DNA from: Cloeon dipterum | Lineage: Eukaryota > Arthropoda > Insecta > Ephemeroptera > Baetidae | NCBI RefSeq assembly: GCF_949628265.1 | Contig: NC_088788.1 | Coordinates: 21,128,335-21,192,334 of the forward strand | Length of the DNA: 64,000 bases | Direction: 5' to 3' | Part shown: in pieces, positions 13,032-26,100 of the stretch | Numbering within the stretch: the first letter of the stretch is position 1 | Layout of the letters: every line of letters starts with the position of its first letter | Notes under the pieces: generated by a model | The model's database searches: none | What the model saw: only the letters and a program-made list of their open reading frames with translations | Told to the model about the DNA's origin: nothing | Position numbers and translations under genes: made by a program

Positions 13032-16000
13032 TCATATTTTAACTGTACTTTCATTTCTTGGAATTCATATTCAATAGGAACGACTGCATCCAGAAACTGA
13101 GATGCAATATCTTAGCATCTATAATTTTTCTGGTCATGCTCCACAAACTCGGTGCCTAATCAAGAACTGACTAATGACGGTGCATACAAAAGTGCTGATT
13201 TGCGTTGCAGCCGTGCATACACAGGCTAGCTGTCACTCGGTTGCATAATGAAGAGCGCAGGCGGCGTCCCGAGCCGAGAGCCATGCGGGTGTGGTGCGGC
13301 TTGTACACGGTCAAGAAAAGGCAGAGCCTCATTGTCTAGTCGAGTGTGACCATCGGCGGCGGCTGCTGCATCCCCGAGCCTACTCCGCAATAATACAGAT
13401 CTACACTATAGCGCGTAAATAAATAAATTGGCCGGCCGAGAGCAGAAGCGCCACGCCCTGTGCACCAAGGCCCTCCGTGCAGACCCGATCACCTTGGGCG
13501 GAAGCTTTTCAGGAGGAATTCCTGCTGTCCAAGGCTGTTTGTTGATCTCCGCTGGACCATCGACGCGCACGACGGGTGCATCCTCAGGGTGCGGTCGGTG
13601 GGGGAGGCACGCCATACGCCTCTCCTCCAGGATTTTGCGTCTTTCGCATTGTTCGATTATTTTTGCGCTGTGCTCGCGATGACGCACCAAAAACACTCTT
13701 TATCTTTCTTTCAGCTTCCGTCTCGCGTCGATCCTGGCGCGAAGTCGGAACTTTCAGCTGCCGATAACTTGATAAGGCGTCGCCCATACCTGGTCACTGG
13801 TTTAATTTACCTGTCAGGTCCATTCGCACAAATCCTTTTTCGGCGCGGATGCCCATTTTCAAGATTTTATTTAACGGCTCTGGAGGGATATTATTTGCAA
13901 CGAACGAAGGCTAATTAGAAATGACGTCCTTTTTAATTAGCTTATTAGGTGTTTTGAATATAGTTTTTTACTTTCAAAAGAAATTTCGGATATAAATGCA
14001 ACATTGGTTTTTTAATAAATTTGATCGTCTCCGTGGAAGCTTCCTTTCATTAAAAAATATCCATGAATTCTTATTGTTAGAGTGCTTCAGCCTGCAAAAA
14101 AATATAAAATAATAAGTTAAATGTGGCTTGCACGCACACATAAACCCACAAAAACTTGCATGTTTTTTAAATCATCCGTTTGTTATCAGCAGATGTTCGT
14201 TTCTCTCGCAAGAAACGAGTCGATAAAAATGTATTCTATATTTGGCATTATTAGAGTGGTGAAGGTATATTTTTTTAAATAGTCCCACTTTCTAAGATGC
14301 GTTACGCGGAATTCTATAATGTACCTATTATCACGATTTCAATGCTTCAAATGAAATTTTGTTTTCGGACAATCTAATAGGCTCCATTAAAAAATTCCTG
14401 ACAATAAGAGTTACAAACTGTTAGATATTATTATTATTTTTTACAAAACGTAAATATGGCATTAATTCAACTGACTTTTTAATTTGTGAATTCGCTGAAG
14501 TTATATTATTTTTACTATTTCAATGTGCAATAATGTCTATTAAGTGGACGTCAATTCTGTATTTTTCTTTTTGCTCGAGTTGAGAATAAAAAACTACATA
14601 AATTGCAATTTATATCAAAAGCTAACTTTCGACATAAAATCTTAAATTGCAATAGATTGTTTTAAAAAATCTAAAACATTAATTTTAACAAATGCGAATA
14701 TTTATGGAGAAAAAAGTGAAACAATTGTAAGTAATTTTTATATCCATTCAAGTGCCTATTATCTTAGTCAATTGTTTGACACAAACAAGTAATAAAATTA
14801 ACGAAACAATTTATGGATTGATTACAACGTCAATCAACTTGCTTACAACATTCCTGGCGCAGAACAAAGGCGTCCATTGGTCGATAAAATCTGATCACTC
14901 TATACCATGCAATTAGCAGGGTAAAAAATGAGTAATTTTTGCTCGTCACATGCACATACATTCTCACAACCTCTGATTAAAAGGTAGCCGGTGTTAAATT
15001 AATTTTGATTGGCACGCTGCTCAAAGCAGTTGGACGTGACTTTGGGGAACTTTTTACGCACTCGCCGGTATGCGAATGATCGCCCTCGCCGGTCCCGCCA
15101 AGGCCGATCATCGAGTGCCGGCGGCGAAACGAGAGCAAAAGCGCTCCGCGACTACCGTATTGCACGCACCCATCAGGAAAACCAAGCGCCGACGTCAATG
15201 ACTGTGCACGTGAACACTAGAGCGCAGTAATTGCACAAAATGAATCGGCCGACTACTTGTCATTTGACTGAAACGGCTGCCACGCCAGATCGAACGAGTT
15301 CTGCTAAGCCAAGCACATTTGCATAATTGAGCCTCTCTAAAAGTTCCAATTTTTGTTTTATTTTTTTCTCTCTTCCTACTTACTTACTGCGTCTATGCGA
15401 TCGGCATTGTTCATAATATCCCTGCAATTATGTTTAGCCGTGTATAAAAATTGCAGCAATTACAATTATTACAAATATATTAGTGTAAGCTGAAGAATGC
15501 TTTGTTGGTTGCATGAATTACGTGTAGCGTTTAAAAATAAGTGGACCTTTAAGAGTGCTCTTTATTTCACTCTCATTTTCATACAATGCGATACGGGAAC
15601 GAAACCAGCTTTACCGGTGCGATGAGAGACAATATCTGCATACGCGAAACAACATTCCTCCAGCGGAAGGTGAAGACGACTCCTATTATATGGCGTTAAC
15701 TTCATTAAAAAGAAAGAACATTAAGTCCCATTTACGTAACACGCAGTAAGCATATTATTATTAGTGCATCACGATACATGTTGTCAAAATAGGCTGCAAA
15801 GTAAGTAAGTAAGAATTTTTGTGATTGCGCTTCTAAATTTACAAAAAATCCACCACCATGCAAGGGAGAAGTTGTATAGCTAAAATAAAATCATAGCTCT
15901 ATTTGATATTATAATTTAATGTCTTTTTTCTTAATATTACTCATGCAGATAAACAGGAAATAAAAAAGGCAATAATATAGGCGTTTGAAACATATTGCAA

Positions 16001-16688
16001 AATGGTACAAACATAAAATCAAATCCTCCGCTGCACAGAACAACAACAACAAACAAAACAACCAAGATGCAAGATTTAAATATTGCGGTAACGTGTATGC
16101 CTCTCCCCATTTAGCAGCCTGAAAGGCTGCGGTGAAATTCAAGAGACCGCATAGGCGGCTAGAATTTTCCGCGTTGGGATCGAATTCTGCGGTTTGAATC
16201 GTCGGTAATGAATTTTCCTTGCTCAACAAAGACCGACCGGCGTGGCTTGATTACTCTCCTCAAAATTAACCAGCTGCCATAGTGGTAAAAAAGGAGAAGA
16301 GAAATAGAAGCTATAACTTTCGGTGCGCCACATGCAGAGACTGAGAGAACAGAGGCGTTTTAGCGTTCAGGCTGCGGCGACCAGGGTCAGGGTCGGCCGT
16401 TCGTGAACTTGGCCGAGGCGGATCAGAAAATAAAATGTGCTCCATTTCGTATCCGGCTGACTGTTGCTTTTCGCTTGGCGTCTCGAGAGCGAAAGAAAGA
16501 AAGAAAGACAGAACAATCACGAGCAAAATATATTGTTTTATTGTGCGTTCGACCGGTTTGTTGACCACGCGGCCAGCATTTTTGATCAGCCTTGTCCATT
16601 TTTGGCCATCGCGTAATCAACGTTTTGATGTGCGGAAAATTTATGGGCGGTTTAAGCCATTTCAGAGACAGGCAGAGCGGACAATCGG

Positions 16689-16689
<1 letters not shown>

Positions 16690-16751
<62 letters not shown>
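16690..16751. repeat. (CT)n microsatellite
   Basis: An uninterrupted CT dinucleotide run of about 31 units. It creates long spurious open frames (Ser-Leu or Glu-Arg repeats) on both strands, which are not genes. Confidence 0.95.
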
Positions 16752-16754
<3 letters not shown>

Positions 16755-18455
16755 CTCTTTCGCGTCTGCTGCGCAATTTTATGATACAGCTAAATTTTAA
16801 AAGCAGGGCGGAGATTTGCCCGCAGGCGCATTCCCGAGTAGCGCACTGGTATACTGCCCCGGATTAAATAGGATGAATTATATTCTATTATTAAGTAAAA
16901 TTAAAAAAAGCTAATCTGCTATTTGTCAGTTGGATGGCAAAAAATTTTGCCGGCATCTCGACCTTGACTATAATCTTTGTTTCCGATTGTTATTTGTAAC
17001 AAATGTCTATCCACTTAAAATAACATTTTATAAATAATGTATATTAGCAATTAAAAATTCTTCTCTAAATGAGGACAGTGACATTAAAAGTTAAAAATTT
17101 CATAGCTCCAAACATTATAGCTATACGCGCAAGAGCATGAATGACATCTTTGTGGCCTTCCATCCAGAAGAATGCTGCGGAAGGTGTGAAGAAATTTCTT
17201 AAAATGATGTCTTTTGCACACGTATTAATTACGTCCTTAACGGCTCTCACACGGTTTTTGCGTGTCAAAACGCCATGTTAATGGCTCATTTTCGCGTTTT
17301 TAACAATGTTCAACCGACGGTGACTGCAGAAAGTGCAGCGTGCCGTTTTTATCACGGCAGTATTTATTACTCTTGAAGGCCGCAATTCAAACGATAATCC
17401 GCGCCACGTCTTATCCCGTTGGTCGGCGCGTAATTGTAATTAAAAAGCAATTCGAATGCACACATACGCGTTGCTCAAGTTATTTGTGTGCAAACATACG
17501 TGTATTTATGGTGATCCCCGCGCCCATTACGCAACGACGTAAAGAGAGCGAGAGTATAGTGATCCTTCGGCGCGGTGTGGGAGGAGAGTCGTTGATCTTG
17601 TTTTCACATCACCTCCGCAAAAATTCATAACTCGATTTTTATTCTTTTTTTATATTCCATCTGAGGGTGGACTTGTTGCAATTAAGACAACTTGTGTGCG
17701 TGGAATCGCATTAACATCAAGGCGTGCATTACTCAACCAATCAATCGCTGCGACATGAGTAACCAAGCGTTGAAATCTCCAAACGACGCAATCACCCTTG
17801 AACTGCATTAATATCATAGTTTTCTGCGTTCATGGACTAAAAAAAACAATGCTGAACTGCATTCCTTCCCATGTGCTATGATTGGGGTATATTTGGTGCT
17901 TGGAAATCTAATAAATTTGCACTGCCTTTATAAAACAACATTAAAAATTTTACAACTAAAATTTAAATCAGGACCGGTTAAGAAGAATTAGAATAAACTT
18001 CATATTATTATAGATGCGCAGTAGGTCGTTATTTCATAGGCTAAGAATATATATAGTAGTGCCAGTGAAATGTTTGGTTTAATTACTGGGCGCCCTCGGA
18101 AGCCGGTATAATAGCCGGCATTTATTTATACATATTCGCACTTGAGCCGCCCAGATAAATTGTCATGTATATTTAAGAGAAGCCCTCGTCAAGGGCGCGA
18201 GCGCGACCTGTTTGGCGATTTAGCGCTACGATAAGCTGATCAGACTGATTTTTCGCTGAAAAGTCATGTTTTACGAGACGCGTTGCTGCCGTTTCGGGCG
18301 TAAATTTTAATTGTTATAGATATCACGCTGTTTGTTCCACGCCGATCGGGCGTCGGCCAGTGCCGCGGTGGTATGGGTCGGTCATCTCGCACCACACTGT
18401 TTGGCGACCCAAGGCCGGCGAGGACGCCACTGGGGTGGGGCAGGCGGTGTCCTAG

Positions 18456-18461
18456 TATAAA
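18456..18461 (+). promoter_or_regulatory. TATA box of the octapeptide-repeat cuticle gene
   Basis: TATAAA, 62 bases upstream of the start codon, in a GC-rich proximal promoter. Transcription would start near 18486. Confidence 0.65.
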
Positions 18462-18517
18462 TGCTGAGGAATGAGCCACACACAACATCTTCCACACTCA
18501 AACTCCCAACCAACAAC

Positions 18518-19245
18518 ATGAAGGCTTTCCTGGTAAGTCACACAGCAAATTCATACCAGTGCTTTTTAAATTGGAAAAAATTTCCTTCACTCAGCGGCTG
18601 GATTAAAAATTCTCTTTTCTGCAATTGCAGGTTATCTCCGCCCTCGTGGCCGCTTGCAGCGCCGCTCCCACCGTCCTCAACGGTCTGGTCAACCCTCTGG
18701 CCTACAGCGGCCTGGCCCACCCTCTGGCCTACAATGGCCTGGCCTACAACGGTTTGGCCTACAACGGTCTGGCCTACAACGGCCTGGTCGGCGCCCCCGT
18801 GGTCAGGCTGGCCGAGGATGGACAGTACAGGACCGGACTTTTGGACAGCGCCATCGACCTGCGTGGACAGTACGTCGCTGACGACGAGGGTTCCTACAAG
18901 GCCGACGATGAGGGATCTTACAAGGCCGACGATGAGGGATCTTACAAGCCCGACGATGAGGGTTCTTACAAGCCCGATGCCGAGGGTGCCTACGATGCCG
19001 CTGCCGCCCACGCCAAGGAGGCCCTCTCTGAGGATGGCTCCTACAAGGGTGAGCCCCTGCACACCGCCATCGCCGCCGGCATCGTCAAGCCCGTCGCTTA
19101 CGCCGCTGCCCCCATCGCCTACGCTGCCGCCCCCGTCGCCGCTCCCCTCGCTTACGCCGCTGCCCCCGCCGTCCGCACCATCGCTGCTCCCTGGGCCGTC
19201 AACCCTCTGGCCTACCACGCTCCTGCCGTCCTCTCCCTGAAGTAA
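18518..19245 (+). CDS. Cuticular protein with ADDEGSYK octapeptide repeats, 209 aa
   Basis: Two coding exons: 18518-18532 (MKAFL) and 18631-19245, in phase 0 with a GTAAGT donor and a GCAATTGCAG acceptor. The signal peptide is MKAFLVISALVAACSAAP. The mature protein begins with LAYNG repeats (about residues 25-50). A linker containing EDGQYRTG follows. Then come five tandem copies of an octapeptide of the form ADDEGSYK (DNA 18877-18996, exact 24-bp period, the last copies diverging to PDAEGAYD). It ends in Ala/Pro/Val/Tyr-rich AYAAAPVA repeats. There is no R&R chitin-binding block. The composition is that of a secreted structural cuticle component. The acidic Tyr-bearing repeats could take part in hydration or tyrosine cross-linking, which is inference only. 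I cannot name an orthologue. Confidence 0.85.
18877..18996 (+). repeat. Five tandem 24-bp repeats in the cuticle gene
   Basis: These repeats encode ADDEGSYK-type units. The middle copies are nearly identical at DNA level (GAGGGATCTTACAAG shared), which suggests recent slippage or unequal exchange. Confidence 0.8.
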
Positions 19246-19477
19246 ATTTCGCGCCCACCGCGAGATTTCTTCTTCACGTCTGAATCCCAACAACTGTTAG
19301 ATGCTGCATATATAAATAGGATGGATGGATGAATGAGCGCGCACCTGCTTGCCCGGGAAAGTCTGCGTGTCCCGCGATTACTGCCTTTATTTGTCTTCTC
19401 AACTGCTTGCCACCTTCAATGTCAACATTTCTTGATTTGAATGTTTTGGCGACCAATGTCAGTCATGTTTCCTCTTG

Positions 19478-19483
19478 AATAAA
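19478..19483 (+). terminator. Poly(A) signal AATAAA of the 18.5-kb cuticle gene
   Basis: AATAAA 233 bases after the stop codon, followed by a GT-rich stretch (GTCGTGTTTTGACTGTG), as expected for a cleavage region. Confidence 0.6.
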
Positions 19484-19499
19484 GCCAGTAGTCGTGTTT

Positions 19500-22035
19500 T
19501 GACTGTGGAAAACTACATCTCTGCTCTATATATTCCTCTGCAAACCTCAGATACGAATGAAAATCAAGGCGAAAGAGCCAACCTTAACAGACGCTAAGAG
19601 TTAAAGCAATAACAAAAAAGAAAACCGCAATTCAAGACTGCCTTGGAATTAACTGATTCCAATTAGTTCGATTGTTTAGGACAACTTTTTGCACTTTCAC
19701 TGCTGTGCGTTTGTTATAAATAATTCATTGCCTCGCTTTTATCAATCCAGACAAAAAAGTGTATCCTCAAACTCCAAGAAGTAAATTTTCTACACTAAAA
19801 TGAACCTCTTAATATACAATTATTACGTGACAGCCGAAAAATGCGCACTTTGCATAAAAAAACACGGCGAATTGATAAACACAACTTTTTGCCTGCAATT
19901 TTTTTCTTCTCGCGGGCAATAGTTTTGTGTGTGAGTGTGCGTGCGCGACTTTTTTATTCCGGATATTTCGCCTGCTCCGCATTAAATTAAACGAGAGCGA
20001 GAAAGAAAACGCCCTTGGACCTCGCCCATCACGAGAGAAGTCCCATGTCCATATTCGTTGGAGTGGCCTTGATCGTGGCCGGCTCAGGGCGGGGCGTCGC
20101 GCACAATTTTATTGGCGCGGTAGGTAGCATCGTTGTTGTATTATTATTTGTATTTCTCACTCGCGCCGCCAAGCTGCATATTTTCACATAGGCGTGCTCG
20201 TTGCATCAGCCATGCACTGGCTAGCCAAACGTTCGCTATTAGCCTTGCATATTATGTCATCGATCGACTGGACGCGCGCGCGACTCTGGTCAATCGTCTC
20301 GCAATGCTCTGATTAGTCTGTGCATCGTACTATTCGCCTTCGGAGAAAATACGCACCAAGGCGGACAGCATTGATTGACCGTGTAATTTATGCCCATGGT
20401 GACGACGAGCTGATTACTTTGTTGTGACACTCACCACGCGATCTACCAGAATGCCATTCATTTGCAAAATGATCTCGCGTGTGCCAACATTCATATTCTC
20501 CCGACTCCAAATTTCTAGCCTTTGAGTTGAAGATTGGCTGTAAATAAATATATTCTGGATTCTGCTGCGGTCATTAATCGTAACAAAGAGCAAATTAATA
20601 TAATTTCAATAACAATAAAAATTAAGGTAATATTAGCCTTATGAATGCAGGAAACTGAAGCAGGAAGGAAAACACATGAGATGAAAAATGATATATATTT
20701 TTTCATGCAAAAATATATCGAACCACAGTTTTTGCTCTCACTGCGCTGCAATATTATTGAATTTATTTTTCACCAAAATTTACAACAAACTTCTCTACTT
20801 GCTCAAATTTTTAAGACTTGTATTCTTGAATATTCTGATATATAAAAATAACGTTCATAGCAAATAGCAAAACCTGAATAATAATGTAAACCAACATTCC
20901 CATTAACATGACTTGCAGTGGATTTAATAAACTCTAATCCTACATTTTACCCATTTTACTTATATAGTTTTATTATTAATGTGTTATTTGTATCTCCTCA
21001 AGATTTTAGTTATTTACTCAACTCATCCCTAATCTAGAATTCTTCCATCACCACCTCAATGATATTAATTTCCATTTTACCAACGATCCAGCCGATTGAA
21101 AAACTGACTAAACAGGAAGACGGTTTTTCATTACAATTAAAATTATGATACGACTGTCGTAATTTTTAATGAAACTAAAAAATACTTTAAATAATCTTAC
21201 TAGGGATGCGGTGTCTTCTGCCAAACAGGTCATAAATCAACCTAAACTAAGTCTCAATTTTACCCAAAAAAGAGATAAGAGGGATAAACAAGACAATATA
21301 TTATATTCTAGGGGTAAAAATTTTCACATAAAAGCTGCCAAGTACTCAGTAATTTATTTATTATATATTATCCTAATATGAAGTTCATATAGAAAAAACA
21401 TTCCAAAATCTCACCTTTATATTTTTCGGATTAATCATTTAATAAAAAATATTTTAAAGTGAATAATTAAGTTATATTGTGTCGCCCATTAAACATAAAC
21501 CTGCATACATATAATATTTTGTACAAGTTGGAGTTGAATTTCATTTGACACAAATGGCATATTGTTTTCCACGCAATGAAACCCAATGCAGACAATTATT
21601 AAAAACGGTCATCAACCAGGTATATTTATGCTTTTATTTACCGTATTCTAATTTTGATTGATATTTATAAATTTAAAATGAATTAACAATCTTTATCTCT
21701 GTTTCCAAAATTTAACGAATCCAAAATAATTGAAGATAATTATATAATATATGTGCGATTTAACTATTTTGGTTTTGGAAATGAAAGATATCTGAAAAGA
21801 TCAAACTTATTGAGTAAATAGAGGGTATCATGGTTCACTGATTCCTAAGCGATGAGAAAAAGCAATATTTTTTCTTCCTTGACCAATTTTTGGACTATTT
21901 ACAAGCCTTCTTTTCTTAGCATTTAAATTTAATTGATGAATGCCGAGTTTAATTCTTTAATGTAATGAATGTGTATAGGGAAAAGTGAATAAGAGATTGA
22001 TATTTCTGTTGTTCTCATACTTCTCACTCATAAAT
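19500..22035. other. Intergenic stretch between two cuticle genes
   Basis: AT-rich with scattered GC-rich patches (about 19900-20450). I see no coding exon, transposon end or repeat family here. Confidence 0.5.
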
Positions 22036-22139
22036 AGTTTTATTCAGGTGTTCACATACATTCCTTACTGCCCATGAAGGTGCGTGTCAATTCACACCAT
22101 CAGTCTAAAATCGTTTTCGATGGAGGTCTTGTGAGATTC

Positions 22140-23090
22140 TTAGGCGATGGTCTTGACGACAGTGGGGGCGGCGTAACCCAGAGGAGCGGCGTGGGTGGCG
22201 TAGGCAAGAGGAGCGGCGCGGGCGGCGTAGGCCAGAGGAGCGGCGTGGGCGGCGTAGGCCAGAGGAGCGGCGTGAGCGGCATAGGCCACGGGGGCGGCAA
22301 TGGTCTTCACGGCGGGGGCGACGGGCACGGGCACGATCTGCTGGGGAGCATAAGAGCGGACGACCTGCTCAACGGGCACGGGCCTGTGGACGGGAACATC
22401 GACGGCGACCTTGGAGACGACAACCTCAGGCTCCACACGGGTCAGCTGGGGGGTGATGGTCTGGACGGAACGGGCGGGGGCGATCACGCTCTGCTTGGAG
22501 ACGATTTCGGCAGGGGTGGCGAGTCCGTGGCCGCCGGGGAAAGCGGGCTTCAGGATCTGTAACCGCAAATGGGAAAAGTTAGTCAGGGAGAAGAGGGGAA
22601 CAGGGGAGGCTACTCCTTACCTGTCTGCTGTAGCCGGTGACGACGGGAGTGTTGGCGTAGTGCACGGTCTTCTGGAGGGGCACCTGCACGGCCACAGGGG
22701 CGGGAGCGGCGTAGGTGATAGCGGGGGCAGCAGCAACGGTCCTAACGACGGGGGCGGCGGCGGCGTAGGTCAGGGCGGGGGCAGCGGCGTAGGCCAGAGG
22801 GGCAGCGGCGGCGTAGGACAGATGAGCGGGTGCGGCGGCGTAGGACAGATGAGCGGGTGCGGCGGCAACGGTCTTGACCAGGGGAGCGCCGGCGGCGTAG
22901 GTCAGGGGGGTGTGGTAGGCCAGGTTAGCCGAGTAGGCCAGGGGGGTGATTTGGCTAGCGGTGGCCGCGGCCAGGAGCATGGGCAGAACGTACTGAGGAC
23001 AAACAATTTGAAATTGAAATTTTTTGAATGGAAAAATGTGGAAAAGTTATTAGAGCCGCGCCGAATCGGCTGCTCGCTTACCATGAACAT
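22140..23090 (-). CDS. Ala-rich cuticular protein with AAP(V/L)AY repeats, 265 aa
   Basis: Three coding exons on the minus strand: 23082-23090 (MFM), 22621-22992 and 22140-22556, all phase 0 with GT/AG junctions; the second intron is 64 nt. The signal peptide is MFMYVLPMLLAAATAS. The first half is rich in LAYAAAP, HLSYAAAP and VKTVAAAP repeats. The second half opens with a non-repetitive block (ATPAEIVSKQSVIAPARSVQ, then TITPQLTRVEPEVVVSKVAV) before returning to five AAHAAPLAYA-type repeats and ending TVVKTIA. The central Val/Thr-rich block recalls retinin-like and CPF-type cuticle proteins, but I am not sure of that assignment. It lacks an R&R chitin-binding block. It is presumably a secreted cuticle component. 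The TATA box sits 63 bases upstream of the start. TTTATT at 22039-22044 is the likely poly(A) signal on this strand. Confidence 0.82.
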
Positions 23091-23152
23091 GGTGAGTGAG
23101 TTCTAAGAGCTGTGGGGCTGCTGAGAATGATGCTCAGGATGCTGCTGCAGCC

Positions 23153-23159
23153 TTTTATA
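23153..23159 (-). promoter_or_regulatory. TATA box of the 22-kb cuticle gene
   Basis: TATAAAA on the minus strand, 63 bases upstream of the start codon. Spacing is the same as in the other cuticle genes of this window. Confidence 0.7.
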
Positions 23160-23179
23160 CTGGCGATGGGTGTGGTGGG

Positions 23180-26100
23180 CCGAGTGGGAGGCCGCAGCCA
23201 CTGCAGCCCCAGTGCCCAATGCCGGCCGCCTCTCTTTGTGCCTCGAGTCGCCGAAACGCGTCCGCTTTTGCCGCGAACCATGCAAATTCATTTGTGTGTA
23301 TGTGTATTAAAAAGTGATTGTCAGTGTCGGGCGTGTGTGGACCTTCTTGGTCACTCTCGTGAACGCACGCGGTGTTGATTTCGGTCTCTCGCTTTTCGTT
23401 TGCTGTCCCGATGCGGCTGTAAAAAATACCATTCGCGGAGTTAATAAGATCCTACACCGAAGGCTGACTGGATATGATCTAATCACTCGCATTTCTCGCT
23501 GCGCTGCCTGCTTAATCTAGTGCTTGCCTGTTGCAATTTGATATTCATTTACACCTCAATTCAAACTAATTGTTACAAATTGCTGATGCTTAATGTCAAA
23601 AGATAATCTTCTAGCGCTCGTTACTATTTTTCTGATTGCTGGCGCTTTGTTGTATTGTACACTTGCTGTCCAAATTGCTCAAATTGTTATAGCGCGGAGT
23701 TTGTAATAATTATAAAAATTTGCAATTCCATATCCAGCCAAATTTTTCGAACTTAAAATTTTCACGCTGATATAATTTAGTCATGATTACAGATCAACTG
23801 TATGTCATTAAAAATTCAATGTTCGCAGTTTTACATAATATATTTTATTTTTAGTTAGTAGGTCAACACTCGAGGTTTATTTCCACGCTTTAATTAAAAT
23901 GGACTTCATCCTCTTTGCTTTAAAAAATCCTTCCTCTATCTTTCCTACAAGTTTCGGCTTAATAGCAGAACTTTATTTCATGGCTGAAACAATTAATATA
24001 AAAATAACTAAATACAAAAACTTGAAACAAATTAGAAATAATAAAATCATTCAAATATTCACCATCTATTTGATGGAAAAACACAACTGGCTCCAACAGA
24101 AGCCAACAACAGAATAAATATTTTATTTTATTGAGCTTACAAACTACTTCAATATTATGTTTTTGTAATATTTAGTTAGCTCTAATTCTCAGCACACAGT
24201 TCACAATGATAAAAATACTTTTAGTCAAATTTATATCATTAATTTTTTCTGTCAAAAAATATTAATCATGGAAAATAAAAAAAATTGCGCGTTTTACTAA
24301 CTGCCATGATTCAATCTATGTGTTCTCAAAAAATATACACGGACTTACTTTTACAATTGTAAAGTTGAATTACAAAAATACAGAAACTTTTAAATTAAAT
24401 AATAGCATATTCTAAAGAGGTTGAAATGAAAACGGTGGTCTCTGTGCTATTTCTTCACCAACCTCGCCGCACTGGGAGATATCAACTGATGCAAATGTGA
24501 ATTATTGTTCCAGTGGACAAATACATAAAACATGTTAAAAGCGAATCGCCACTCCCTTAGCTGTAATGGATGACTGCATTTGCTCTCTTCGGATTACATA
24601 AATAAATCGTCAAACCTACGATTTCAATATATACGATATTGCAAGCTGCTTTTCTTCGCGACAGTCTCATCCCGAATGTGAATTTACTTTTAATTATGTT
24701 TGGAGCCGTCGGGGTAATCGTCGGTCTTAATGTAGATTCGAATAAAAAACACGCCCAAAATATGTGGCAAAGATATAAAAAAAAACTATGCAGGTTGGGT
24801 TGTTCCTCTAAATTATGTGTATAGTTTCTGGTCTGGACGAATTTGCGACGAGCAGCCGGTTTGGCTGTCAAGGTCGCAAAGTAGAGTGTAAAACTTCTAA
24901 AAGGGATGTGGTCAGGCCATATTCGCGCGCGACTCGTGTTTCTCGCAAACAATACCAGTTTATTCACTTTGTGAAAACTGTCCCGGCGGCAGGATGCGAC
25001 AAAGGAGAACAAAAACACTGTGGAGCGTTCATTAGTCCTGCTGCGGTGCTATATTCTTGCTCTCATAATGCGTTTATAAACGCTCGTCTCGTTGAGCAAA
25101 ACCAAGGGGCACAAAAAGATAATATAAGCAGCTTAAAAAATTACTGGGTTCCGTGCTCCGATTTTGGGCGCCGGCTGCTAGTTTTTTCCTCTCTTTTCCC
25201 TGGGCAAATTGGCCGGAGATGCTGAGAAATCGTAATTAAGCAAGGTCGCGCGGAACCAAGGCCGGCCTGCTCGATAGGGCGGCTCCTCCCAGCTGCCGCC
25301 CGATCCGTCTCCTATCGCTCTCGATCGTTTGCAATTTTTCCTTCTTATTATGCTATAATAAAGTATGGGCACACAAGCGACTCCGCGTGCGGCGAGTGTG
25401 AGTATCAGGATATACGTGCGGAATCCTGTGTCTCTCGCCCGCTCTGCAATAAACGCCAGAGCTGCCGTGACGCAAATTGACCAGCCTCTCACACAATTGA
25501 GTGATTCGCGACGGGAGCTTTTCGGAATATCGTTGAGTGCCGCAGGCGAAGACGCACCCGAACGATTTAATTATTTCCCTGTTCATTTGTACCTCGAAAA
25601 ACGATGCAAACTGCTTATCACAACGCAAAAAGACAAAATATAAGGGTGTAAATATAGAAAAACAGAAAAATTTATGTGTTCCAGTATTTTTTCACTGCTC
25701 TTAAATAATTATGTTTATTCTCTTACTTCAAAAATATACATTTATCGACTATCGCAAAAAATGACTTGTCAAGGATGAAAAAAGTGAGAATGGAACCACT
25801 TCTGGCACACACCTTGTGTAGACTTAACTCTAGGAAGAGCAAAGCCAAAATGGGTCCATACTAAAACACAAGTTAAATGTTTTTATGATTTTTCTGAATT
25901 AATTATAGGCTTAAATCAAGAATATTTGGTATTTGGAGGAACCAAATACCAAAACTAATAGAACTTCTGTGTTATTTCATATAGAAAGAATTATTTATTA
26001 AACGCACTAGGCATAGCAGACAAACAAATAATAAAAATAGCAATTTTCATATTGATGTTGCCTTGAGCCACATTTTAAAGTTATTTGCTTGTGCGTTTCA

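Larger units (their letters stand above)
8900..18440. other. 9.5-kb gene-poor stretch
   Basis: Mostly AT-rich DNA with no gene I can defend. It holds a short retroelement-like insertion (12923-13023), a GC-rich patch with open frames on both strands (about 13400-13790, treated as a finding), GC-rich patches near 11400-11710 and 15000-15300 without recognisable protein, and a CT microsatellite at 16690-16751. Parts may be regulatory DNA for the flanking cuticle genes. Confidence 0.5.

Noticed and set aside
16423-16867. Long open frames over the CT microsatellite on both strands
   Set aside because: They consist of Ser-Leu or Glu-Arg dipeptide runs created by the repeat, with no domain or splice context on either side.
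22074-23106. Plus-strand Gly-rich open frames over the 22-kb cuticle gene (and similar ones at 8380-8742 and 27070-27558)
   Set aside because: Ala/Pro/Tyr codon repeats on the minus strand automatically give Gly-rich open frames on the plus strand. TATA boxes, signal peptides and splice sites all support the minus strand.
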